Assembly: GCA_964640125.1 (NCBI GenBank)
Contig: CAZXGG010000027.1
Coordinates: 1-43,454, forward strand
Source: G020353115 sp964640125
GTDB taxonomy: Bacteria > Bacteroidota > Bacteroidia > Bacteroidales > VadinHA17
Direction of reading: 5' to 3'
DNA length: 43,454 nucleotides
Part shown: positions 17,282 to 25,066 of the stretch, piece after piece
How the letters are laid out: every line of letters begins with the position of its first letter
Position numbering within the stretch: position 1 is the stretch's first letter
Notes under the pieces: model-generated
Told to the model about the DNA's origin: nothing
Databases searched by the model: none
What the model saw: the letters and a program-made list of their open reading frames with translations, nothing else
Made by a program: the position numbers and the translations under genes

Positions 17282-18670
17282 ATGAAGAGAATACCCTTCA
17301 CCCTGGCTCTTTTCGGTTTGATATCCCTGTTCATACAACTCAGTTGCTCAACCGATAGATCCAGCGATGATGCAACCTTTAATTTAGTTGAGTTTTCCAA
17401 TGTTACCGCCGTGTTTAACCTCTCGCGGACACACATCCTTTTTGGATCATATGCCGACACTTCCGGCAAATCGGCGATCATGGCCGCCAATGGTGATCTG
17501 TTGTTCCTGATGTTTGAGGATGAAAGCCTGTTTATGAGGTACGACATGAATTACGGGAATAGCATAGAGATGGCTATTGATACGGTATGCAAAAAGAGAT
17601 TTTTTGATCAGGATGACCTGGTAGCACTCTATTTAACGGAAGACTCGTTGCTCATGGAATGGCTTGATTCCGTGGATGGACAAACATTCAGTCAACTTCG
17701 GACACTGCAGATTACCCTTCCTGTACCGGAAAGATACAGACCCCTGCTGCAGAAAATTGCAGAGCAGGGTGCCGGAGCCGGATTGGTGCTTGAGTGTGAC
17801 AGCAATGTAACCGAAAGTGATATAAAAACCCTGCAAGCCTTGTCCCCAAAATGGATTTATCTTACAGACTGTCACCTTAATATACAGGATCCCCCCGTTG
17901 TTTCCCTGTTCCATGAAGTGGAATTGCTTGGTGTGGAAGGAGAAGATATTCAATGGACATTGGCTCCCGATCTTCTTCCCAACCTCGCATCCCTGATCCT
18001 GAAAAACTGGAATCCCCTGGAAACCGGCCATTATTCCCTTCCCAATGCTGAATTCCTGCAGTCACTAACACTGGTCGAACCCAACATTACCGATCTATCC
18101 TTCCTGGAACAGGCTCCTAAACTGATAAATCTTTATGTTGTCTGCTGCGACACACTGTCAGACATCGGGTATCTCCGCGAAATCCCTTCACTGAACACTT
18201 TGGGTTTTCCCTTTTGCAGCAGGATCACGGACATTCAGGCGATGAATCATTTTCATTCCATGATGTGGCTCTCTTATCCAACATATACCAACCCTGAGGA
18301 ATTTTCTCAAATAAGCACATTCTTTCCTGATCTCCAAGTACTCGAACTGATCGGCTGTGAGAAGATCAGTGACCTTTCAGCCATCGCAACAATGGATGCA
18401 TTACAGTGCCTCATTATCGATCTTCCTGATATTGATCTGACACCTCTTTCAACAATGTCCAACCTCGGGTTGCTTGTGATTGAGGAGGACAAATTTGAAG
18501 AGTCGGCTAATGAAATTTCCGGGATCACAGAAGCTCTTCCCGGCTTGCAGGTCCTTCCCGGGGGTGGATTGTGCATGGGATCAGGATGGATCCTGCTTTT
18601 GTTTCCCATGCTATTTTTAATCTGGCTATTCCATCAACGGAAGAAGTTTCACGAGCTGAAAAACAGGTAG
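17282..18670 (+). CDS. LRR-like lipoprotein with a C-terminal sorting-signal-like tail
   Basis: The 462-residue exported protein has signal sequence and lipobox QLSC (Cys22). Residues about 140-425 contain irregular leucine-rich repeats of the LxxLxLxxC/N type, for example LQVLELIGCEKISDLSAI and PKLINLYVVCCDTLSDIGYL. The end has three parts: a Gly/Cys motif PGGGLCMGSG (Cys431), a hydrophobic helix at 436-450 and a basic tail (QRKKF, 452-456). This is the layout of substrates of C-terminal sorting proteases. The CPBP protease gene begins at the very next base, so the two are surely co-transcribed. The LRR region probably binds another protein. Cleavage near Cys431 is an inference from layout and context. 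Confidence 0.82.
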   Translation: MKRIPFTLALFGLISLFIQLSCSTDRSSDDATFNLVEFSNVTAVFNLSRTHILFGSYADTSGKSAIMAANGDLLFLMFEDESLFMRYDMNYGNSIEMAIDTVCKKRFFDQDDLVALYLTEDSLLMEWLDSVDGQTFSQLRTLQITLPVPERYRPLLQKIAEQGAGAGLVLECDSNVTESDIKTLQALSPKWIYLTDCHLNIQDPPVVSLFHEVELLGVEGEDIQWTLAPDLLPNLASLILKNWNPLETGHYSLPNAEFLQSLTLVEPNITDLSFLEQAPKLINLYVVCCDTLSDIGYLREIPSLNTLGFPFCSRITDIQAMNHFHSMMWLSYPTYTNPEEFSQISTFFPDLQVLELIGCEKISDLSAIATMDALQCLIIDLPDIDLTPLSTMSNLGLLVIEEDKFEESANEISGITEALPGLQVLPGGGLCMGSGWILLLFPMLFLIWLFHQRKKFHELKNR

Positions 18671-19327
18671 ATGGACAGACCTCCCGGTTTCTTTACAAGG
18701 ATATCGCGATACCAGGATGTTCTTCTTGTACTGGCCGGTCTGTTCCTTTTTGCACGTTACGTGCATGAACGATCGTGGTTGGTTGTCATATCCTTCACCG
18801 GTCTGTTCCTTGCCGCTCTCAGTCTCGTAATCTTTTTCAAAAATGCAAAAGAAAACATTTCTGTTTTCGGCTCCCTTCGATTCACACCCGGGGCGATCGG
18901 TTTTCTGATCACCGGTATCATAGCAGGAGGAATACTTGGCATATGTTATCGCTATTTTTTCTTTGATACCACCTTCCCCGTTTCCTTAACCCTCTTTGCC
19001 ATCATTTCACCGCTGATCGGTATTACGGAAGAGTTGCTTTTTCGCGGATACTTTCAGGGAAGGTTTCGTGAAGTGAACAGGATTTTCGCCATTGTGTTTG
19101 CAGCATTGGCTCACACCACCTATAAATTCATTGTGTTGAGATCCCTCCCTGATCCTGCCGGAATTGATTTTCCTTTTCTGATCACATGGACAATGATCGG
19201 AGGATTGATTTTCGGGATCCTGAGGGATCTGTCAGATAGTGTGCTTCCACCCTCACTCGCACATGGATGTTTTGATGTTATTGTTTACGGAGGGTTCGTA
19301 TCAGCTCCGGTATGGGTGTGGGGGTAG
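18671..19327 (+). CDS. CPBP family glutamic-type intramembrane protease
   Basis: The 218-residue membrane protein has several hydrophobic helices (about 15-31, 37-56, 74-92, 103-118, 137-156, 168-184, 195-210) and all three CPBP motifs: EELLFR (E120, E121, R125), FAALAH (H148) and HGCFD (H198, D202). The family includes CAAX prenyl endopeptidase Rce1, bacteriocin-immunity proteins and the sorting proteases of MYXO-CTERM and JDVT-CTERM systems. There is no bacteriocin gene nearby. The only partner is the lipoprotein directly upstream, whose C-terminal tail would be in the membrane and could be the substrate. The ATG follows the upstream stop with no gap. Confidence 0.88.
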   Translation: MDRPPGFFTRISRYQDVLLVLAGLFLFARYVHERSWLVVISFTGLFLAALSLVIFFKNAKENISVFGSLRFTPGAIGFLITGIIAGGILGICYRYFFFDTTFPVSLTLFAIISPLIGITEELLFRGYFQGRFREVNRIFAIVFAALAHTTYKFIVLRSLPDPAGIDFPFLITWTMIGGLIFGILRDLSDSVLPPSLAHGCFDVIVYGGFVSAPVWVWG

Positions 19328-19334
19328 ACAAGGA

Positions 19335-19364
19335 AAAAGTAAAAAGTTCAAAGTAAAAAGTAAA
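19335..19364 (+). repeat. AT-rich dispersed repeat, copy B
   Basis: Units of the type AAAAGTAAAAAG match the minus-strand copy at 191-220 with about three mismatches in 30. It lies eight bases after the CPBP stop codon. Confidence 0.55.
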
Positions 19365-19421
19365 AAATTTCCTATCTTAATCAGGAATAATTCGGGCTAA
19401 ATTCCCAAACATAAAAGAGTT

Positions 19422-20381
19422 ATGGCAGCTATTGGTCTGGACCTGGGGGGCACAAAATTATCCGGTGCTGTTTTCGATACCAGTGGAGAGCTATTGACCA
19501 GAGATACAAAACTGCTGGAAAGCAGGGAAGGTAAAGCGGTTGGAAAGCTGATCCGTAAAATGATCAAGGAGTTATATGATTCCAGCCCGGGAAAAGGATC
19601 CTCTATTACAGCTCTGGGTGTGTCGGTCCCGGGGATCAGTCATGTACACGAAGGTACGGTGTGGGCACCAAATATCCGGGGTTGGGAAAACTATCCGCTT
19701 CGCGATGAAATTGCTTCCATGCTGAATAATCCCAAAACCACGATCACCATAGACAGCGATCGGGCATGTTCTATCCTGGGGGAAGTATGGAAAGGAGCAG
19801 CTGCGGGTTGCAAAAATGCAGTTTTTCTTGCTGTGGGAACCGGCATTGGTGCCGGGATATATACCGATGGAAAAGTTATGCGTGGCGAAAAGGATATAGC
19901 AGGAGCCATCGGGTGGATGGCTCTGAACAAGCCCTATCACCCAAAATACCGACAAATGGGATGTTTCGAATATCATGCTTCCGGAGACGGCCTGGTAAGA
20001 ATGGCCCTTGAGTACCTGAAGGAAGAGAAGGATTATTCCGGTATCCTGAAGGACAAAAAGCCGGATGAGATCTCGGCTCATCATCTGTTCCTGGCTTACG
20101 AACAGGATGATGACCTTGCGAAACGGGTTATGAAACAGGCCATTGAATTCTGGGGTATGGCAATTGCCAATCTGGTAAGTCTATTTAACCCTGAAAAGAT
20201 CATCCTTGGAGGAGGTGTTTTCGGTCCCGCTCTTCAATTCAGGCAGCAGATCATTGAAGAGGCAACCAGATGGGCTCAACCCATCAGCATCCAACGGGTA
20301 GCCATTGAAGGCTCCGTTTTGCAAAACCATGCACCGTTGTATGGAGCAGCATACCTTGCCCTTAACGATACAATCGTATGA
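19422..20381 (+). CDS. ROK family sugar kinase with degenerate zinc site
   Basis: The 319-residue protein has the N-terminal phosphate-binding loop IGLDLGGTKLSG (4-15), likely catalytic Asp113 in DSDRACSILGE and GTGIGAGIY at 139-147. ROK proteins usually bind zinc through GHxx and CxCGxxGCxE. Here the histidine position reads GWMALN (Trp165) and only one cysteine remains in MGCFEYHASG (Cys181), so zinc is probably not bound. There is no DNA-binding domain, so this is a kinase and not an NagC-type repressor. It probably phosphorylates glucose or an amino sugar in the cytoplasm. Its stop overlaps the next gene by four bases (ATGA), and transporter and SIS genes follow. Confidence 0.88.
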   Translation: MAAIGLDLGGTKLSGAVFDTSGELLTRDTKLLESREGKAVGKLIRKMIKELYDSSPGKGSSITALGVSVPGISHVHEGTVWAPNIRGWENYPLRDEIASMLNNPKTTITIDSDRACSILGEVWKGAAAGCKNAVFLAVGTGIGAGIYTDGKVMRGEKDIAGAIGWMALNKPYHPKYRQMGCFEYHASGDGLVRMALEYLKEEKDYSGILKDKKPDEISAHHLFLAYEQDDDLAKRVMKQAIEFWGMAIANLVSLFNPEKIILGGGVFGPALQFRQQIIEEATRWAQPISIQRVAIEGSVLQNHAPLYGAAYLALNDTIV

Positions 20382-21553
20382 ACAAAGATCATGCATACAA
20401 CCAGAGGCTTGTTTTTACGGCTGCCTGCGTCGGCATGTTGCTGTTTGGCATATCGCTGATCTCCCTGGGGACCATTCTTCCCGGAATCACGGCTACCTTT
20501 GCCCTGGATGAAAAGATGACAGGATCGCTGGTTACTCTTCTTCCAATCGGGTTGTTGACCGGATCACTGATTTTTGGACCGGTTGTCGATCGGTATGGAT
20601 ACAAATACCTGATGATCATCTGCTCCCTGATGATCCTTCTTGGTCTGGAAGGCATTGCATATGGCCAAAGCATATTTCTAATACGGATTTCTGTCTTCTG
20701 TATCGGATCCGGTGGAGGAGCACTCAATGGTGCGACCAATGCACTGGTCAACGATATCAGCAGTAAAAACCGGAGTGCAAATCTTAGTTTTCTCGGTGTA
20801 TTCTTCGGGATCGGTGCCCTGGGTATGCCTGTCCTGATTGGCATCCTTTCATCTTTTTTAAGTGAAGAAAAGATCCTTTCAGTGATCGGTTGGTCTGTTT
20901 TTATTCCTGTGTTGTTTTTCCTGTTTATTCAATTCCCCGTGCCAAAACAAATGCTGCAACTTCCCATTAAGCAGGGATTAACATTACTCACAAATTCCAT
21001 CCTGATTCTGACCGGATTAATCCTGTTTCTGGAAAGTGGGATCGAGGGGATCATCAATAACTGGACAACCACATTTCTTCAGAAGGCCGATAATCTGAGT
21101 AACCAGGAAGCGTTGTTCTCACTATCTGCATTTGTTTTCAGTCTAACTGTTTCAAGATTCATTCTTGGGTTTTTATTGAAAAGGATCTCCTCCTCTTCTA
21201 TCCTGCTGGCAGGAACTGGTGTAACCGCTGCAGGAATCATTCTGCTGTTCTTTACCACAGGCTATCTATGTTCTTTTGTAGCCCTTTTCCTTCTCGGGAT
21301 AGGCTGTGCGGCGGTATTCCCGGTGGTATTAAGTTATGCAGGAGAATTGTTCTCCTCAATTTCAGGAACAGCTTTCAGTATCGTCATGGTAATTGCAGCG
21401 ATTGGAAACATTCTGATCAATTATTTTATGGGATTGATTGCTCATCGTTTTGGTATCAGTCAGTATACCACGCTCTTATTTATTTCACTGATCATGATGT
21501 TGATCCTAATTCTGATTATTTTAAGAAGGATCCGGAAAAATATAAAAATTTAA
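20378..21553 (+). CDS. Major facilitator superfamily transporter, probable sugar permease
   Basis: The 391-residue polytopic protein has about 12 hydrophobic helices and MFS motif A as GPVVDRYGYK at 67-76 in the loop between helices 2 and 3. The first helix (AACVGMLLFGISLISLGTIL) and the overall pattern resemble fucose/glucose-type permeases. Its start overlaps the kinase stop, and the SIS gene follows 12 bp after its own stop. Import of a sugar that the kinase phosphorylates is the natural reading. The substrate cannot be told from sequence. Confidence 0.87.
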   Translation: MNKDHAYNQRLVFTAACVGMLLFGISLISLGTILPGITATFALDEKMTGSLVTLLPIGLLTGSLIFGPVVDRYGYKYLMIICSLMILLGLEGIAYGQSIFLIRISVFCIGSGGGALNGATNALVNDISSKNRSANLSFLGVFFGIGALGMPVLIGILSSFLSEEKILSVIGWSVFIPVLFFLFIQFPVPKQMLQLPIKQGLTLLTNSILILTGLILFLESGIEGIINNWTTTFLQKADNLSNQEALFSLSAFVFSLTVSRFILGFLLKRISSSSILLAGTGVTAAGIILLFFTTGYLCSFVALFLLGIGCAAVFPVVLSYAGELFSSISGTAFSIVMVIAAIGNILINYFMGLIAHRFGISQYTTLLFISLIMMLILILIILRRIRKNIKI

Positions 21554-21565
21554 ACTCTAGCAATC

Positions 21566-22330
21566 ATGGTATTAGCAAAGCAATGGATTGATAATGCCCA
21601 TGCGGTAATGTCTGTAATAGAGCAGACTCAGATGGATCCAATGCGTCGGGCAGCAGAAATAATGGCGGATTCTATTGAAGCGAAAAGGTGGGTGCATACC
21701 TTTGGCTGCGGGCATGCCACACTGCCTGTGGAGGAGATGTATCCAAGGATCGGTGGATTTGTTGGGTTTCATCCCATCATCGAATTGCCCCTTACCTTTT
21801 TTACCCGGATTGTGGGAGAGATGGGCATACACCAGTTTCTTTTCCTCGAACGGGCAGAGGGTTTCGGAAAGGAGATCATGAAAGGATACTCATTCGACAA
21901 GCGTGATTGTGTCTGGATCTTTTCCCATTCCGGGATCAATAACGTGAATATCGATATCGCCCTCCAGGCAAAAGAGATCGGGATGAAGGTGATTGTATAC
22001 GGGTCGGCACAGGCTGCAGAAGGGAAGCAATCGCGCCATTCCTGTGGCAAAACCCTGTTTCAACTGGCGGATGTCGTGGTCGATAGTTGTGTCCCCATCG
22101 AAGATGCTTCCGTACCATTGAAAAATCATCAGGATAAAATCGGTCCGATCTCCACCATAGCCTTTGTCACTACCGTATGGATGACCATAACTACGGTTGC
22201 TGAAATCCTGGTCGAAAAGGGTGTGAAACTGTATATTCATCCCTCACATAATTTGCAGGGCACGGAAGGGACCATGGATCGCCTGAATGAAGCCCTGAAA
22301 GAATATAAAAAAAGGGTAGCGGGGGTGTAA
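21566..22330 (+). CDS. SIS domain protein, UPF0309-like sugar phosphate-binding protein
   Basis: The 254-residue protein has an N-terminal helical segment and a SIS fold with HTFGCGHATLPVEEM near 44-58 and IFSHSGINNVNIDIA near 115-129, where the Ser-rich loop binds a phosphosugar. The C-terminal half has DSCVPIEDASVP and HNLQGTEGTMDRLN. It resembles UPF0309-type sugar isomerase-domain proteins more than MurQ or GlmS. As third gene of the kinase-transporter operon it may isomerise or sense the phosphorylated sugar. No helix-turn-helix domain is present, so it is not an RpiR-type regulator. Confidence 0.82.
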   Translation: MVLAKQWIDNAHAVMSVIEQTQMDPMRRAAEIMADSIEAKRWVHTFGCGHATLPVEEMYPRIGGFVGFHPIIELPLTFFTRIVGEMGIHQFLFLERAEGFGKEIMKGYSFDKRDCVWIFSHSGINNVNIDIALQAKEIGMKVIVYGSAQAAEGKQSRHSCGKTLFQLADVVVDSCVPIEDASVPLKNHQDKIGPISTIAFVTTVWMTITTVAEILVEKGVKLYIHPSHNLQGTEGTMDRLNEALKEYKKRVAGV

Positions 22331-22422
22331 TCCTTATTTAGAAATCAGTTTTTGTCCGCTTTACGTCCCGTTTGGTTTGCGTACCTGTACAAAGGAACCG
22401 GTTGAATAAGATTCCCCTGGTA

Positions 22423-23739
22423 TTAGTAATACCTGTAATATCCTCCCCCGTTTCCAAACCTGGGATTTACAATGTTGTTATAGATGGAACCGAAGGTATA
22501 GGTAATTGACAGTCCTCCATCGATATTATAGCCGGTAGCCAGTTCCCGCAATCGGAGATAGACCTCCTCAGCGGTAGCTTCTTCTCCTTTTACCAGGGAG
22601 AGCTGGTCGCGAATACGGGCAACACCACCGTTTATTTGAAGTGACAGGCCTTTTACAATGCGAATCCTGAATGAACCTTCCAGTTTCAGCCGGTTCTTTT
22701 CAAAATCGCAAAAATAGTTGGACCCCTCCAGGGATATGTTTACGGATCCCCATTTTTGCTGCACCTGGAAAGCAATCTTAAGTTGCTGTTGAAACAACTT
22801 GTCTTCTATCTTATCGTATATAGTCGAGTCGTTGTACTTTGTATAATTATAACCGGCTCCATAGAGAATCCTTACCTGTCTTCGGGTAGATTCGGAATAG
22901 GGAAAAATGTTATATTCAACGGATGGGAAAATTTGATAGTTCAGTTTTGTATTTCTGTAGGTCGATGATGATATATCAAACTGAACACCTGCTGACCAGT
23001 GCTCTCCGAGGCTTTTCACGATCAGGTTATCAAGCCCCTGGCTCATCCGTTCATAGACTTCTGTCACTTCTTCCGTAGTGCCCAGTGAGTCGATCTCCTC
23101 TTCTTCAACCCGTTTTGTCTTCCTATAATCGAAGTCATAGTCGAATTCCAGTTTCCACTTGGGTGTAATTTTTGATGCAGAAATAGAATTTCGCCAGGAA
23201 ATTTCCTTTAATGATTCCTCCAGTTCTAACCGGGGCCTGGTCTCCAGTTCAAACACCCAGTAGTTCCACCGGTCAACCACTTCTTCATCAACTGTTTCCC
23301 CACGTTGTCCGATCATAATATCTTCATAAAGTGGTGTCGTGGCAACGTACCTCATCAAACCCATCTGCATCATCTGCACCTGACCTTCACGGATATGATC
23401 TCGTGTATCATCCGGCCGGGTAGTAAAGACCAGGGTATCATTTTTCCCAATAAATTTATTCTGCCCGATGAAAGTTAAGGTATACTCGCTGCCTCCACTG
23501 CCTGTATTCTGCCTGGTTTCAAGAAGGTACACCTCTGCCTCTTTTACATCCCTAACATAATTCACATACGGGATCTCCTGGCGGATATAGTTCATATCAC
23601 AGAACTGACAGTCGATAAAGATCTTTACGGCATTTTCCCGCATGACATCCTGTTCTTTTTCAGATTCCTGTGCATTCAAAAGGCTCAGGGATGAAAAAAA
23701 CAATGGAACGAGTAGTAATCTGGAAATAAAATGTCTCAT
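22423..23739 (-). CDS. Outer-membrane beta-barrel protein with an N-terminal CxxC domain
   Basis: The 438-residue protein has a signal peptide ending LLNAQ (about residue 23). A small N-terminal domain contains KIFIDCQFCDMNYIRQEIPY, with Cys44 and Cys47, then EAEVYLL and EYTLTFIGQ. After about residue 190, alternating amphipathic strands (WKLEFDYDFDYRKT, WSAGVQFDISSS, RQVRILYGAGYNY) run to the end and resemble a beta-barrel. The last residues GGGYYRYY end on an aromatic residue, as outer-membrane proteins often do. I recall similar proteins in Bacteroidota but no assigned function. It is transcribed alone. Confidence 0.78.
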   Translation of the reverse strand: MRHFISRLLLVPLFFSSLSLLNAQESEKEQDVMRENAVKIFIDCQFCDMNYIRQEIPYVNYVRDVKEAEVYLLETRQNTGSGGSEYTLTFIGQNKFIGKNDTLVFTTRPDDTRDHIREGQVQMMQMGLMRYVATTPLYEDIMIGQRGETVDEEVVDRWNYWVFELETRPRLELEESLKEISWRNSISASKITPKWKLEFDYDFDYRKTKRVEEEEIDSLGTTEEVTEVYERMSQGLDNLIVKSLGEHWSAGVQFDISSSTYRNTKLNYQIFPSVEYNIFPYSESTRRQVRILYGAGYNYTKYNDSTIYDKIEDKLFQQQLKIAFQVQQKWGSVNISLEGSNYFCDFEKNRLKLEGSFRIRIVKGLSLQINGGVARIRDQLSLVKGEEATAEEVYLRLRELATGYNIDGGLSITYTFGSIYNNIVNPRFGNGGGYYRYY

Positions 23740-24181
23740 AAAAAATTAATTTCTAATAAAATGATCTTGCGAAAATAAGTAATTCAATAAAATTTGAAAG
23801 TAAATCCTCAATGATTGTAACTTTCATGCTGTGCAAATTTCTGCAAATGTAATAGAAAATTCTGAAGGAAATCTGAACATTGACCGCAATGGAAACCGAA
23901 GGGTTAAACAGCCCCCGCCCCCTTTCAGCTAAAAGGGGGATTTTATAGAGGCGACTTGGAAACCTGCCGGCGAGGCAGGGTCGCCCTACATCGTGCAGTG
24001 GACTTTCTGATCTTTTGAAATGATCCCCGAAGGCCTGCCTGCCTGTTTACCAGCCTGTGGCTGGCAGGCAGCCCCGGGCTTAAGAATAAATTTCCGGGCC
24101 AACTGCCATGCTAAACAACGGGAAATGGTTTCCTGGACCGTAATGCAGCAGGTGGTCCGGAGGGCGAATCACGAAATCTGT
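23740..24181. other. Repeat-rich spacer with several hairpins
   Basis: No gene is visible. Three palindromes occur: CCCCCTTT/AAAGGGGG at 23918-23939; GGCGAC/GTCGCC at 23950-23985 with an inner CCTGCC/GGCAGG hairpin; and a 9-bp stem CTGCCTGCC/GGCAGGCAG at 24035-24071. The second belongs to the same family as 39657-39675. They may terminate either flanking minus-strand gene but lack a good T tract on that strand. Confidence 0.6.
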
Positions 24182-24844
24182 TTATTCTTTCGTTTTATAA
24201 CTGATGGATATTCCGGAATAGCTGGAGCGATCGATGGTTGTGTTCATGTTGGGCAGGCTTTCAAGGTAGTCCAGGAATTCAGTAATGCCCCTGCTCCTTA
24301 CCTGGCCGGTAACATTATGTGCAGTAAAACATCCTCCCACTTCCAATTTGGGCAGAACAGCAATCAGGTAGTTCTTGTACCACCATTTATCGGCATCGGA
24401 GAAGACAAAATCGAAGGGTCCTTTCAGCTTGGGAACCAGATCGTGCGCATCCCCCAGCCGGGCATCGATATAATCCGAAAGTCCGGCTTCCCTGAAATTG
24501 GCAAGTGCCTGATTATACCTCGTTTCATCAATTTCAATGGTAATGAGTTTGCCACCGGTCTTACTCAATGCCCATGCTATCCAGATACCCGAATGGCCGG
24601 TAGAGGTCCCGATCTCCAGGGCTTTGGTGTATCCATTTTCAATGATCAGATCGTACAATACTCTGCCATCGGAAGCAGGTACATTCATGTCCCGCCAACG
24701 ATATTTACTGCTTTCGAGAAATGCTTCAACTTTCTTGTCCAATTCGGGATTCTCAATTAATGCCTGTGCAAAAAGGCTTGTGGATAAAACAAAAGAGATT
24801 GAAAAAGAAAGGGAAAAAAGGACTGGTAAAATCTTTTTACTCAT
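24182..24844 (-). CDS. Exported class I SAM-dependent O-methyltransferase-like protein
   Basis: From the ATG at 24844 the protein has 220 residues. It starts MSKKILPVLFSL with a hydrophobic core and a likely signal cleavage at LFA-Q near residue 25. The mature part is a Rossmann methyltransferase with ALEIGTSTGHSGIW as SAM-binding motif I, ITIEIDE as motif II and DFVFSDADKWWYKNYL with the acidic metal-binding region seen in catechol/caffeoyl-CoA O-methyltransferases. Such enzymes are normally cytoplasmic because SAM is. A real signal peptide would place it in the periplasm, which is odd. A start at 24865 adds seven residues and is less likely. Confidence 0.82.
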   Translation of the reverse strand: MSKKILPVLFSLSFSISFVLSTSLFAQALIENPELDKKVEAFLESSKYRWRDMNVPASDGRVLYDLIIENGYTKALEIGTSTGHSGIWIAWALSKTGGKLITIEIDETRYNQALANFREAGLSDYIDARLGDAHDLVPKLKGPFDFVFSDADKWWYKNYLIAVLPKLEVGGCFTAHNVTGQVRSRGITEFLDYLESLPNMNTTIDRSSYSGISISYKTKE

Positions 24845-24992
24845 AATAAACGGGTTTATATACATTAGACCTTTCTCTTCTGTTTTTTATTCCAGGCTGG
24901 TAAAAAAGCATACCCTACAGGGTTCCCCTCCAATAGAATGGCATTTACTGAAACCGGTCGGATTTTAAAGCTTCGGAAAGGTACCACATCCT

Positions 24993-25023
24993 TTTGACAT
25001 TTCATGAAAGAATAGTAGTTTTG
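24993..25023 (+). promoter_or_regulatory. Consensus Bacteroidota promoter for the propeller protein gene
   Basis: TTTG at 24993-24996 is separated by 19 bp from TAGTTTTG at 25016-25023. Both boxes match TTTG and TAnnTTTG exactly. The start codon lies 43 bp downstream, giving a leader of about 37 bases. Confidence 0.75.
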
Positions 25024-25066
25024 ATTGATAGATTAGATCCCTTCCTTAAAACCAAAATACAGTCTT

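Noticed and set aside
18671..19327. CPBP protein as bacteriocin-immunity protein
   Set aside because: No small bacteriocin or leader-peptide gene lies nearby; the adjacent lipoprotein tail gives a better partner.
19572..20084. Minus-strand ORF of 170 codons opposite the ROK kinase
   Set aside because: Shadow of a well-supported kinase gene; composition is atypical for a protein.
21566..22330. MurQ (N-acetylmuramic acid 6-phosphate etherase) for the SIS protein
   Set aside because: Length and motifs fit UPF0309-like proteins better, and the characteristic MurQ segments are not seen.
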